Translations under genes and position numbers: made by a program
Notes under the pieces: model-generated
Told to the model about the DNA's origin: nothing
Seen by the model: the letters and a program-made list of their open reading frames with translations, nothing else
The model's database searches: none
Shown: positions 12,001 through 29,985 of the stretch, one piece after another
Numbering within the stretch: position 1 is the stretch's first letter
Layout of the letters: each line of letters begins with the position of its first letter
Assembly: GCF_047663525.1 (NCBI RefSeq)
Contig: NC_092617.1
Span: 6,181,501-6,245,500 of the forward strand
Direction: 5' to 3'
Origin: Anas platyrhynchos
Lineage: Eukaryota > Chordata > Aves > Anseriformes > Anatidae
Length of the DNA: 64,000 nucleotides

Positions 12001-15000
12001 TCCTGGGCCTCCCAATAAGGATGAGAGCCCTCCCAGTATGGCCCAGTATGAACTGGAAGCCTCCCAGTATGGATTGGGAAGCTCCCAGTAGCTCCCAGTA
12101 TATCCCAGTCTATCCCCAAGCCTTCCCAGTGCATCCCAGTATGGCGTGGGACCCTCCCAGTATGGACCAGTCCCCTCCCAGTGCCTCCCAGTGCCCCCCC
12201 AGTGCCTCCCAGTACCCCCCAGTCCCCTCCCAGTGCCCCCCAGTGCCCTCCCAGCCCCTCCCAGTGCCTCCCAGTATGCACCAGTGCCCTCCCAGTGCTC
12301 CCAGTACCTGCAGGCACTCGTCCAGGCTCCGCAGGGCGCAGGCGGCCGCCCCCCGCACCATCTCCTCGGGGTCCCCCAGGCCCCCCCGCAGCGCCCCCAG
12401 CACCGGGGACAGGTACCTGGGGGGGGGAATGGGGTCAGACCCCAAAAAACCCAAATCCACCCCAAATCCCCCCCAAAATGCCCCAAATCCCCACAAAAAC
12501 GCCCCAAATCCCCTTAAAAAGGCCCCAAACCTCCCCAAAATCCCATTAAATCACACCAAAATGACCCAAATCCCACTAAAATGCCCCAAATCTCCCCTCA
12601 AATCCCTCCACAAATCCCACCGAAAACCCCAAATCCACCCCAAAAAACCCAAATCCACCCCAAAATGCCCCAAATCCACCCCAAAATGCCCCAAATTCCC
12701 CCCAAAAAGGCCCCAAATCCCAAAAAAATCCCATTAAAGTACCCCAAAATGCCCCAAAACTGCCCGAAATCACCCCAAAACCCCTCCGTTTCCCCTTTTT
12801 GCCCAAAACCGCCGTTTTTCGCCCCAAACCACTCACCTCCTGCGCAGGACCCCCCCGCAGCCGTCGCCCAGGGCCCCCAGCCCCAGCAGCCCCCCCTTGC
12901 GCTCCCAGCCCCGGGGGCTCCTCAGCGCCGGCTCCAGCAGCGGCACCTGCGGGACCACCCCCCCGTTAACCAAAACCTCGCTTTTTTACCCCAAAACGCA
13001 GCGCCCGCAAACGGAACCCTCCCCGTTCAGCACCAAAACCCCAAGTTTTAACTGAAAAATCCGGGTTTTTAACCAAAAAAGCCCATTTTTTTTACCCAAA
13101 ATCTCGCATTTTACCCCCAAACCCCACATTTTTAACCTAAAACCCACGTTTTTAACCCAAAACCCCATGGTTTTACCCCAAAACCCACATTTTTAACGTA
13201 AATCCCAGAATTTTACCCCCAAACTCTGCATTTTTCACCCAATACCCCCCCCTTTTTTACCCAAAAAATTGCTTTTTTAACTCCAAACTCATCATTTTTA
13301 ACTTCAAACCCCGTATTTTTAATCTAAACCCCATGATTTTCACCCAAAACCGCACATTTTTACTCTAAAACCCAATTTTTTTGCCCCCAAACCCCAAGAT
13401 TTTGCCCCAAATCCCCTTTTTTCACCCCCCCAGACCCAAAATCCCCATTTTTCTCCCCAAAACGCATCCTCACCAGCTCCTTCAGCAGCTTCTCGGGGGG
13501 CAGCCCCTGCGCCAGCGCATTCAGTACCTGCGGGACCCCAAAATCGGCCAAATTCACCCCAGAATGAAGATGTGGGGAAAAGACCCCAAAATGGGGGAAA
13601 AAAAAAACAAAAGGAGAAAACCCCCAATAGGGTAAAAAAAAAAACAAACAAATGAACCAAAATCCCCCCAAAAGAGTAAAACCCCCAAAACAAGTGAAAC
13701 CCCCCAAAATGACCCAAAACCCCCCAAATTAACAAACCCCCCCAAAGCCCCCAAAACCCCTGAAAACGCCCCAAAACGCCCCAAAATCCCACCCCCCCCG
13801 AACCTCCCCTATCCCCTTAACCCCCCCCACCCCCTCCCATCCCCAGAAGCCCCAAAAAGGCCGGAATTTGCCCCAAAACCTGGGCGGCCGCGTGGCGGGG
13901 GCTGGGCCCCCCCCGGGAGCCTTCATCGTCCCCCCCCGGCTCCTCCTCATCCTCGGGGTCCGGGCACTGGGGGGGGGCGCAGAGGGGGCCCAGGAGCCCC
14001 CCCAGGAGCACCCCCAGCAGCCCCCCCCGCAGCAGGGCCTGGGAACCAGTAAGAACCAGTGAGAACCAGTACAAACCGGTACAAACCAGTATAGAGTGAT
14101 AAGGGGTGACCCCACCCCACTGGGACCCCCCCCCGGGTCGCTCAAGGGTGGCCCGCTCCCCTCCCAGTGCCTCCCAGTATAAACCAGTAAGCTCCCAGTA
14201 AGCTCCCAGTATCCCCCAGTCCCTCCTAGTCCCTCCCAGTATCCCCCAATCCCCTCCCAGTCCCCCCCAGTCCCCTCCCAGTCCCCTCCCAGCATATCCC
14301 AGTCCCTCCCAATCCCCTCCCAGTGCCTCCCAGTATATCCCAGTGCCTCCCAGTACCCACCCGGGGGCGCTGCTGGGCGAGGAATCCAAGCGTCGCCAGT
14401 GCCCGTGCCCTGAGGGCGTGGCCTCGCGCCGAGTCCCCGCCCACCTGCCAAAAAGGGGCGTGGCTTAGCGGCACCGCCCACTCAGACCACGCCCCCTTCC
14501 CTTAAGCCCCGCCCCCTCCGGGGTCACCTGCAGGCAGAGGTCGAGCAGGGGGCGGAGGTCAAAGGTCACGGCCCCGGGGGCGGCCGCCAGGAGCTCGTCC
14601 AGGACCTCCAGGGCGTCGGCACCGCGCTCCTGGGGGTAATTAGTTAATTGGGGGGGGTAATTAATTAATTGGGGGGGGTAATTAGTTCACGGGGGGCTCG
14701 AAACCGGTGTTTTGGGGGAAGAAAAGGGAGGGGGGGGGCCTTGAAACCGACATAAACGGCGGTATTTGCTCCCAAAATGTGCACTTTTGCCCCAAATCGG
14801 GGGTTTTCACCCCAAAACTCACCTCATCAGCGTCGATCAGGGTGCGCAGGGCCCTCAGGATGTCGGGGACCAGCGACCGCAGCAGCTCCTGGGGGGGGAT
14901 TTTGGGGAAAAAAAGTCACTTTTTCGTTAAATTAAAAAGTACGATTTTTTGCGGTGTTCAAAAAAATACGCATTTTGCCCCATAAATTATTATTTAAAAC

Positions 15001-17178
15001 CCCAAAAGTCGCAAATTTGGGTTATTTTGACCCCCCTATTACAGAAAACCTGAAACTGTTTTCACGAGGATCCTCGAAACCGCCTTTTTGGGGCAAAAAA
15101 CAGCATTTTTGTGCCAAGAGCGGCCTCGAAACTGCCGTTTTGTTGTCCCTAAGACAGCTTTGGGGCTAAAAGAGGCTGGTTTGGGTAACCCGGGGGGCCC
15201 CGAAACCACCAAAACCTTGTGGGGGGGCCCCGAAAACGCCCTAAAATTATAGGGGGGGGGCCTTGAAACCCCCATTATTTTATAGGGGGGGCCCTGAAAC
15301 CGCCATTACTTCACACAGGAGACCCCGAAACCCCCCAAACTTTTTTTGGGGGGCCCCGAAACCGCCACTCACCGTGTGGGCGTCCCCCAGCGTGGCCGCC
15401 AGCCCCCCCAGGGCGCGCAGGGCGTAGGCGAGGGTGGTGGGGGGCGCCCCGGGCTCCAGCCCCCCCCGGCACAGCGCGGCCAGGGCGGGGCCGTGGGGGG
15501 CCAGCGCCGGGGGGGCGTCCTCCAGCGCCGCGCTCAGCACCAGCAGGGACACCTGGGGGCGGGGGGGGGGCTTGAAACCGACATTTCGGGACCCCCCCCC
15601 CCACCCAAAACCCCTTGAAACTGGCCCCTCCCAAGTCATTATGGGGGAAAATTGGGGGAAAATGGGGTGTGGGGAGCCTTGAAACCGCCCTTTATGGTAA
15701 AAATAAGGGAAATGGGTTTGGGGGGGGGCCTTGAAACTGACATTTGGGGACCTCCCACCCAAAAAAAACCTCTACTAATCACCCTCTCCCACCTCGTTTT
15801 GGGCTAAATTTGGGGAAAATGGGGCGTGGGGAGCCTCGAAACCACCATTTACCCACCTCCCTCCCCCAAACTCCCTTGAAACCACCTCTCCCGCCTGGTT
15901 TTGGGGTAAATTCTGGGGAAAACAGGTCTGGGGGGGCCCCGAAACCGCCCTTACCTCCTTCCGCCGGGGGTCGCGGGCCGCCCCCTGCACCCAGGCCCCC
16001 AGGGGCCCCCAGGAGCCGACCCCCCCCCGGCGCAGCACCAGGGCCGCCAGCTGGGCCAGCGCCACCACCACCGCATGCCTGGGGGGGGGGGGACAAGGGG
16101 GGACCTTGAAACCACCGCGGATTTCAAGGGAGAGCCCCGAAACTGGCAAAATTTGGAGGGGGGAGCCCCAAAACCGCCCAAATTTTCAGAGTGGGGTCCT
16201 CGAAACCGCCGCCAGCGCCTGTACTCACTCCGTCTCCCGCTCCAAGGCTTCGGCCAATAGGGTGGGGAGCCTGAAATTTGGGAGGGGCGTGGCTTGGGGT
16301 TGGCCCCGCCCCCTCCGCCACGTAGCCCCGCCCCCCCGGCACCCACCTCTGTCGCAGGTCGGGGTCCAGGCGCCGCCAGCGCCCCAGAAGTCGACGTCGG
16401 AGCAGCACCGCGGCCAGCTGGCGCACCTGGGGGGGCCCCGAAACCGACAAAATTTAGGTGGAGAAGCCCTGAAATTTTGGGCTAAAATTTGGGCTGGGGG
16501 GCCTTGAAACCCCCAAATTTGGGTGGGGGGCCCCAAAAATCAGCGAAATTTGGACAGGGGAGGCCTGAAAATTGATGTGGGGGCACCGGGGGGGCCTCGA
16601 AACTGATCTATGGGGATTTGGGGGGCCTTGAAACTGACATTTAAGACCTGGGGGGTCTCGAAAGTGACATAAGGGGATTGGGGGGGCCTCAAAACTGACA
16701 TGTGGGGATCTGGGGGGCCCTGAAACCGACACGTAGGAACTTGGGGGTCCCGAAACCGAGATATGGGGATCGGGGGGAGCCTTGAAACCGACATTTAGGA
16801 TCTTGGGGGCCCAGAAACCGCCGTGTGGGCACCGGGGGGGCCTCGAAACCGACGTTTAACACCTTGGGGGTCCCGAAACTGCCCCGTGGGGGCTCGGGGG
16901 GCCCTGGGGGGCCCGGGCCCCGCCTCACCTGCGGGCGGGGGGCGCTGCCCAGGAGCTCCCCGAGCCCGGCCGGGGCCCGGGGGTCGCCGAAGGCCTCGCG
17001 GAGGCGGGCGGTGGCCTAAAAGGGGGGGGGGGGGGTAAGACACGTGACTCGGCACGTGACCCGTCACGTGGCGCGTGACGTGGCGGTCACGTGTCCCCGC
17101 GGCCGGTACCCGGCGGATGCCGTCGCTGTCCGGCTCCAGCAGCGCCTCCAGCAGCGCCTCCAGCTCGGGCGCCGCCAT
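3025..17178 (-). CDS. IPO4: Importin-4 (karyopherin beta family)
   Basis: IPO4 is a HEAT-repeat nuclear import receptor for histones H3/H4 and ribosomal proteins. Thirty coding exons, 5' to 3': 17110-17178, 16929-17015, 16347-16426, 16229-16270, 15955-16078, 15373-15552, 14823-14888, 14528-14629, 14361-14444, 13880-14038, 13474-13527, 12837-12946, 12308-12416, 11758-11860, 11246-11347, 10420-10536, 9861-9972, 9192-9300, 8456-8565, 8300-8377, 7564-7621, 7367-7460, 6509-6663, 6142-6192, 5931-6047, 5655-5846, 4758-4904, 4065-4160, 3899-3968, 3025-3188. Sum 3141 nt = 1046 aa (human about 1081). Signatures: MAAPELEALLEALLEPDSDG start, VRQLAAVLLRRRL, the acidic loops PDPEDEEE and SFLLFDDDNDEEG, DPHPEVRGNAL and ARDNACGALAR. 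The 5655/4904 junction is the only weak one: it needs a GC-AG intron. A YY1-type AAGATGGCGGC spans the start codon. Confidence 0.95.
3250..3898. repeat. Minisatellite in last IPO4 intron
   Basis: Repeats of CCCCATAGATCCC(T/A)GCCCCA type fill the intron 3189-3898; strongly C-rich on +, so G-rich in the IPO4 transcript. Long Gly/Trp-rich open frames on the - strand here are only translations of the repeat. Confidence 0.85.
4161..4757. repeat. C-rich intron filler (IPO4)
   Basis: Irregular units of TAAGCCCCTCCCC and TTAGCCACGCCCCC, 15-25 bp, strongly pyrimidine-rich on +. No gene seen. Confidence 0.75.
4905..5654. repeat. Array of RFX X-box palindromes inside an IPO4 intron
   Basis: Sixteen copies of GTTGCTATGGCAAC or GTTGCTAGGCAAC-like sites, spaced about 40-65 bp, each followed by GGGGGCGTGGCC. 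Eleven are perfect inverted repeats, starting at 4914, 4978, 5082, 5123, 5197, 5261, 5303, 5366, 5408, 5470 and 5553. Imperfect ones start at 4946, 5021, 5511, 5595 and 5627. The two spacer types alternate through much of the array. Perfect copies match the RFX-family consensus. Confidence 0.85.
6193..6508. repeat. GC-box intron repeat (IPO4)
   Basis: Tandem units of about 20-25 bp reading TTTAAACCCCGCCCC/ TAAGCCCCGCCCC. Each unit carries a GC box. No coding signal. Confidence 0.75.
6700..7340. repeat. CCAAAATGGCCCCAAATCC minisatellite (IPO4 intron)
   Basis: About 21-35 bp units built from AAAATGGCCC and CAAATCCAC. C/A-rich on +. The same family recurs, in either orientation, at 10537-11245, 12417-12836 and 59652-60070. 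Confidence 0.85.
7622..8299. repeat. CCCAGT minisatellite (IPO4 intron)
   Basis: Units CCTCCCAGTATGGCCCCAGT and, further right, CCCTCCCAGTTTATCCCAGT fill the intron between exons 8300-8377 and 7564-7621. It also supplies the splice acceptor of the latter exon. Confidence 0.9.
8640..9190. repeat. GGTTTCAAGGCCCCCC minisatellite (IPO4 intron)
   Basis: About 35-40 bp units of the type TTTTGGGGGTTTCAAGGCCC. They combine a G-run and a C-run, so each unit can fold on itself. Related to the GGCCTTGAAACC family at 14640-16930. Confidence 0.8.
9301..9860. repeat. G-rich + strand minisatellite (IPO4 intron)
   Basis: Units around TTTTGGGGCATTTGGGG with interspersed TACCTGGG..AACCAGGGGTATC segments about 60 bp apart. 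G-rich on +, C-rich in the transcript. Confidence 0.8.
9973..10419. repeat. C-rich + strand intron (IPO4)
   Basis: CCCCAAAACCCCCCAAATCC-type units, with opposite strand skew to the introns on both sides. Confidence 0.8.
10537..11245. repeat. GGCCATTTTGGGG minisatellite (IPO4 intron)
   Basis: Units of TTTTGGGGCCATTTGGGG, G-rich on +. This is the reverse-complement family of 6700-7340. Confidence 0.85.
11348..11757. repeat. GGGACCCCCCC minisatellite (IPO4 intron)
   Basis: Units of AATATTTTAGGGACCCCCCC, about 25-35 bp, C-rich on +. Confidence 0.8.
11861..12307. repeat. CCAGTAAGAACCAGT / CCCAGT minisatellite (IPO4 intron)
   Basis: The left third is AACCAGTATGAACCAGTAAG repeats; the rest is CCTCCCAGTGCC repeats. 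The exon at 11758-11860 begins directly after a CTGGTGCAG made from the array. Confidence 0.9.
12417..13473. repeat. CCCCAAATCC / AACCCCAAAACCC introns (IPO4)
   Basis: Two introns (12417-12836, 12947-13473) of C/A-rich units such as CCCCAAAATGCCCCAAATCC and CACATTTTTAACCTAAAACC. The coding exon 12837-12946 lies between them. Confidence 0.75.
14039..14360. repeat. CCCAGT minisatellite (IPO4 intron)
   Basis: AACCAGTAAGAACCAGTGAG then CCTCCCAGTCCC units. The acceptor of exon 13880-14038 is CTGGTTCCCAG taken from the array. Confidence 0.9.
14640..16930. repeat. GGGGGGCCTTGAAACCGAC repeat family in several IPO4 introns
   Basis: About 30-45 bp units with the core GGGGCCTTGAAACC (variants CCTCGAAACC, CCCCGAAACC) occur in five consecutive introns, broken only by the coding exons. 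The same core recurs in TGM1 introns at 27692-28343 and 29034-29759. Confidence 0.85.
17041..17093. promoter_or_regulatory. Cluster of four CACGTG E-boxes in IPO4 intron 1
   Basis: CACGTG at 17041, 17053, 17065 and 17088, plus GTGACGTGG between them, all within 53 bp and about 85 bp downstream of the IPO4 start codon. They fit USF/MITF/TFE3-type bHLH-Zip sites. Function is inference. Confidence 0.6.
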
Positions 17179-17520
17179 CTTGGGAAAGGGCGGAAGCAGG
17201 GCGGAGACTTCCGGTGGATGCGGCGGCTCTGGGAGGGGCGGCTCCGGGGTCTTAAAGGGGCGATGCCGGGAGCGAGTGGCGCTTAAAAGGGCGATGGCGC
17301 CGCGGGGGACCCACACGGGTTCTTAAGGCGGCAACAATGGGTAGGACCCACAGGATCCCTTAAAAGGGCCACGCCACTTCTTTGTCTCCCGTCTTAAAAG
17401 GGCAACACCACACTGAGAGGCCCACCCCGCTCTTAAAAGGGCAACGCTCATTTTAACCTCCCCAGCCCCAAAGCCCCGCCCCCTTTAACCCCGCCCCCAA
17501 TGACGTCACAACGCAGAGCT
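17179..17520. other. IPO4-NEDD8 intergenic region, IPO4 promoter
   Basis: About 340 bp between the IPO4 start and the NEDD8 poly(A) site. It holds GC-rich promoter sequence and four or five units of CTTAAAAGGGCAAC spaced 45-60 bp (17250-17450). TM9SF1, CHMP4A and MDP1, which lie here in human, are absent. Confidence 0.7.
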
Positions 17521-17538
17521 ATGACATCATCAAGACAC

Positions 17539-17544
17539 TTTATT
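17539..17544 (-). terminator. NEDD8: NEDD8 poly(A) signal
   Basis: AATAAA on the - strand, about 140 bp downstream of the NEDD8 stop. Confidence 0.8.
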
Positions 17545-17681
17545 ACATCATCAACCGGGGTCGGAAACAGGGGAGGGGGGGAGGAGGGGACATCAGAGGG
17601 GGCGGGGCCAGGAGGAGGAGCTCCCCCCCTCCCCCCGCGGGGCGTGGCGGGGGGGCGGGGCTTGGGCCGGGCTCCACCCCC

Positions 17682-18452
<771 letters not shown>

Positions 18453-18720
18453 CGTGCCCCGCGCCCGCCGCCGGTCAAGCCCCGCCCCCCGGAACCGGAA
18501 ACAGAACCCCCCCTTCCCGCCGAGCCCCGCCCCCCGAACAAAATGGCCGCCGCCCCCACGCGCAAGGGACGCTGGGAGTTGTAGTTCCAGCGTGGTTCCC
18601 CGAAGCCCCGCCCCTTTCTGCCGGCAGCCGCACAAAATGGCGGCCGCCCGGCGCGCGGGGGATGCTGGGAGCTGTAGTCCCAGCGGGACGAACCAATAAC
18701 AAGCCGCGGGGGGGGGGTTA
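18453..18720 (-). promoter_or_regulatory. NEDD8: NEDD8 promoter with two ZNF143/SBS elements
   Basis: GCTGGGAGTTGTAGTTCCAG at 18571-18590 and a second copy, GCTGGGAGCTGTAGTCCCAG, at 18663-18682 match the ZNF143/Staf site ACTACAACTCCCAGCA. AAAATGGCGGC between them is YY1-like. This is a typical TATA-less housekeeping promoter. Confidence 0.8.
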
Positions 18721-19036
18721 AACATTTATAACTCCGTTTTAACACAAAAAACGCGGATTTTGGCCACTTGTCCTTAAAGCTGAGGCTTCCTAACCCCCCC
18801 CCCCCCCGCTCCCATTGCTGCCCTACCGCGGTTCTTGTCGCGGATTGGCTGATTTTAGCCCCCCCCCCCCCCCCCCCCCCGCCCAACAACACTTGGTACG
18901 GCCCGGCTCACAATCTGGCAGCCCGTCATCTTCTATAGCTCACTATTTGGCAGCATGCATTAATTAGCCCAGGGGGGTGTTAATTAAAAGGGGGGGCGTT
19001 AATCAGGGCGGGGGGCGGTAATTAGGGCGCGGATCG
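18721..19036. other. NEDD8-TINF2 intergenic region
   Basis: Contains long C-runs (18798-18808, 18860-18880), two GGCAG copies of the ACTATTTGGCAG motif that forms the array at 31570-32420, and several TTAATTA blocks. No canonical AATAAA for TINF2 was found, so the TINF2 3' end is unresolved. Confidence 0.6.
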
Positions 19037-21766
19037 TTAGCACCGACCTGCCAGCAGCGCAGCACGGCGGGGGAGGGGCAGGAGGCGGGCCTGGAGGCGG
19101 GAACAGCAAGGGGGAGGGGCCGTTAATTAGCCACGCCCCCTAATTAACCCCTCCCCATTCTAATTAAACCCTCCCCCCCCCTAATTAACCTTCCGGCGTG
19201 GCACCTCCTCTGCCTCCGAGTCGCTGCTGACGTCACCGAGGAATTCTGGGAAGGGGGAGGGGGCGGGGTCAGCGAGTCCACGCCCCCTTTATGAGGCCCC
19301 GCCCCTTTCTGTTGAGGCCCCGCCCCCCTCTCCCCGCACTCACCCAATGGCCTCACGTGGAGGGGGCGGAGCCTGCGGAGGCCGGGGCGGGGCTTGGCGG
19401 GCCTGGAGGTGGAGCTAAACAAAAGGGGGCGTGGCCTCAAAGGAGGTGGGGGTGGGGCTAAAGGGAAGGGGGCGGGGCCACTCACCTGGGGGCGGGGTTC
19501 AATGGGCGGCCGCTCCAGCGCAGGGGGCGGGGCAACAAGGCTGGGGGGCGGGGCTTAGTGTTATTGGGGGCGGGGCTTGTGGGTTTAGGCCACGCCCCCT
19601 CCCTCTAAGCCCCGCCTACCGAGGTGGGCGTGGCCCACGTCCGCCAGGTACCGGCGCAGGATTGGCAGCTCCCGGGGGCGGGGCCCGGGCCCTGATTGGC
19701 CCCACACCACTTCCTGTAACTGGAGGGGGCGGGGCTTAGACGAGGGGGCGTGTCCTCGCATGGCCACGCCCCCTACAACCACACCCCATTAGGCCACGCC
19801 CCCAACCCCACCCCAGACCTCTCCCCCCATCCCCCTTTAGGCCCCGCCCCCTTTTAGGTCCCGCCCCCTTAGGCCACGCCCACCTGGGTGACGTCGGGGG
19901 GGGGCAGGGCGCTCTCGAGGCGCAGCAGGAACTCGTGGAAGAGGCTCTCCAGCGCCTGCAGGAACGGCTCCCCGTAGTCACGGCCCGCCGCGTCCTGGGG
20001 GAGACTGGGATGAACTGGGAGGGACTGGGAGGGGATTGGGGGGGACTGGGAGGGACTGGGAAGCCCCTGGAAGGCATCACGGCCATACTGGTAAGCACTG
20101 GGCTCTACTGGCAGACGCCAGGACCCTACTGGAAGACCCCAGAACCCAACTGGAAGACCCCAGGACCCTACTGAAAGACCCCAGGACCCAACTGGGAGGC
20201 ACTGGTCCATACTGGGAGCACCTACCTCCAGGTAGGCCGCCCGCCGCCGGCTGTCCCCCAGCAGCTCCAGCACCAGCTGCCGGAAATTCTCCTGCGCCCC
20301 CTCCACCAGCTCCAGGTCCTGGGGGCTCTGGGGGGGGCACCGGGGGGGTCAGGTGGGGACAAGGGGATGTCCCTGACCCCCCCCGGGACCCCCCCAAGGG
20401 TCCCCCTCTGTGCCCACCGGGTGGCCGTAAGCCGCCAGCGCCGCGCCGTCACCCTCGGGGAAGAAGGAGTCGATGGCGTCCAGGATGCGGCCGTCCGGCT
20501 GCCCCTCCTGCAGCATCCGCACCACCACCTGGGGGGGGCAAAGATGGCCGCCGGGGGGGTAAAAGGGGCAACCAGGGGGGGGAAATGGGCAATGGGAAGG
20601 GAGAATGGTCAACAAAGAAGAGGACAGCCATTGAGGGAAGATGGCTGCCAGGGGGACAAGATGGCTGACAAGGGGGTAAGATGGCTGCTGAGGGGGTAAA
20701 TGGCTACCAAGGGGGTAAAATGGCTACCGAGGCGGTAAAGGGGCTAATGAGGGGGTAAAATGGGCAAAAACTGGGGAAATTGGGCAATGAGAAGGGAACA
20801 TTGGTCAATGAGGAAGAAGAGGGCAGCCATAGAGGAAGATGGCCGCCGAGGGGACAAGATGGCCGCGTCTGGTGGGGGATGATGGGAAGGGCAGCGGCCA
20901 TCTTGTGGGGCTCAAGGGATGATGGGAAGGGCGTCGGCCATATTGTTGGGTCTAGGGGGTGCTGGGAAGGGCGTCGGCCATCTTGGACAGCCCACGGGTT
21001 GATGGGTCGGGTGTCGGCCATCTTGCGTGGCGCAGGGGGTGCTGGGAAGGGGGGGGGGGGTACTCACTGCGGCCTGCAGGCCCAGGCGCAGGCGGGCCCA
21101 GTGCCGGAAGTGGAGGGCGGCCGGCGCCGCGCGCCCCACGGCCTCCAGCACCCGCAGCACCCGCGGGAACTGCCCCAGGCTCCGCCCCCGCAGCGCGTGC
21201 CAGGCCCCCGCCAGCGCCAGCCGCAGGGGCACCCAGGGGCTGAAAGGGGGCGGGGTCAGCGCGGGGACACGCCCACCACCTGCAAGCCCCGCCCCCCGGG
21301 CTGCAAGCCCCGCCCCCGGGCCGCAAGCCCCGCCCACCTGCCCATATATGGCACTGCCCCAGCCCTGTGGGCCTGAATGCTGCCTCAGAGCCCCGCCCAC
21401 CACCCTTTAGCCCCGCCCCCTTGCCTTATAGCCCCGCCCACCGCTCCATAACCCCGCCCACCACCTCGTAGCCCCGCCCACATCCCCATGGCCCCGCCCA
21501 ATTCCCTTTAAAGCCCCACCCGGTGCCTCAAAGCCCCTCCCACCACCCTATAGCCCCGCCCACATCCCCATAGCCCCTCCCACCACCCCGTAGCCCCGCC
21601 CACCGACCCCCCCACCCCCATATTTACCCCCACCCCCCACCCCAAGCCCCGCCCCCAGCTCCCAGGCCCCGCCCCCTCTCCCCACAGCCCCGCCCCCTTT
21701 CCCCTCCCAAACCCGGAGGCCCCGCCCCCTTCCCCCGCGCGCACACCTGACGTCACCGCTCGCCAT
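19037..21766 (-). CDS. TINF2: TIN2 shelterin subunit, compact form
   Basis: TIN2 bridges TRF1, TRF2 and TPP1 in shelterin at telomeres. Ten coding exons: 21747-21766, 21068-21239, 20418-20528, 20226-20327, 19884-19994, 19620-19719, 19486-19540, 19344-19402, 19190-19245, 19037-19090; 840 nt = 279 aa with all phases closing (human TIN2L 451, TIN2S 354). The N-terminal TRFH-like half aligns well: AWHALRGRSLGQFPRVL, VVVRMLQEGQPDGRILDAI, YGEPFLQALESLFHEFLLRL, ESALPPPDVTQLQEVV. Residues encoded by 19344-19402 (RRLRPLHVRPLG) fall where the human TRF1-binding FNLAPLG motif lies. An acidic exon follows (SSDSEAEE), then a basic 17-residue tail. The last exon is the least certain. Position between NEDD8 and TGM1 matches human. 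Confidence 0.92.
20529..21067. repeat. AAGATGGCCGCC-bearing minisatellite (TINF2 intron)
   Basis: Units of 20-40 bp: GGGGGTAAAATGGCTACC on the left, GGGAAGGGCGTCGGCCATCTTG on the right. Many contain a YY1-like CCATCTT/AAGATGG core. Confidence 0.75.
21240..21746. repeat. TAGCCCCGCCCAC repeat in TINF2 intron 1
   Basis: About 20-25 bp units of CCCCATAGCCCCGCCCACC, C-rich on +. No coding sequence. Confidence 0.75.
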
Positions 21767-22001
21767 GGCCCCGCCCTCCCGGCTGCGTCACTTCCGGCGG
21801 GGGGCGGGGCGGGCTCCGCGCGGGGGCTGCGGCGGCGCCGGGTCCCCAACGGCGGCCCCGCGCGCCCGGCGCCGGATCCGGAAGTGACGTCAGCGCGACG
21901 CGGCCCCGCCCCCTCCCCCCCCGACGCGCGCTTTTGTGACGTCACTTTTCCCGCGCTTTCCCCCCCCAAAGAACCAGGCGGGGGCGGGGCTGCGGCGCGG
22001 C
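21767..22001. other. TINF2 promoter / TGM1 3' flank
   Basis: Only about 235 bp separate the TINF2 start codon from the TGM1 poly(A) signal. GC-rich with CRE-like TGACGTCA at about 21886 and 21938 and CACTTCCGG ETS-type sites. GMPR2, which lies near here in human, is absent. Confidence 0.65.
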
Positions 22002-22007
22002 TTTATT
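22002..22007 (-). terminator. TGM1: TGM1 poly(A) signal
   Basis: AATAAA on the - strand, about 550 bp downstream of the TGM1 stop. Confidence 0.75.
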
Positions 22008-22069
22008 GGGTGACGTCACGGGGAGGGGCGGTGACGTCATCGGGGGCGGGGCGGGGGAGGGGACGGGGG

Positions 22070-22553
22070 TGGGAGGGGCTCCCCCAGAGCTCCCAGTAAC
22101 GCTCCCAGTGCTCCCAGTAACAGTCTCAGTGCTCCCAGTAACCCTAATATCAGCTCCCAGTACTCCCAGTAAACCCTTTGCTATGCCCCAGTGCTCCCAG
22201 TAAGCCCCACTCCTGGTCCCAGTCCTCCCAATATCACCACCGAGCCCCCCAGTACACCCAGTCACCCTCCCAGTGCCCCCAGTATACCCCTGACATCCTC
22301 CCAGTCCCTTGCCAGTTCCTCCCAGTCCCCTCCCAGTGCTCCCAGTCCCCTCCAGTCCCTCCCAATGACCCCCCTATCCCCCTCCTAGTGCTCCCAGTCC
22401 TCTCCCAGTCCCCCCCAGTCCCCTCCCAGAGCCCTCCATCACCCTCCCAGTGCTCCCAGTCCCCCCCCAGTCACCCCATACCCCCCTCCCAGTGCTCCCA
22501 GTCCCCTCCCAGTGCCTTCCATCACCCTCCAAGTGCTCCCAGTCCCCCCCAAA
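22070..22553. repeat. CCCAGT minisatellite in TGM1 3'UTR
   Basis: Units of CTCCCAGTGCTCCCAGTA and variants run from the stop codon to near the poly(A) signal, so the 3'UTR would be mostly repeat RNA (ACTGGGAG on the sense strand), unless a last intron removes it. Confidence 0.85.
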
Positions 22554-29982
<7,429 letters not shown>

Positions 29983-29985
29983 GGC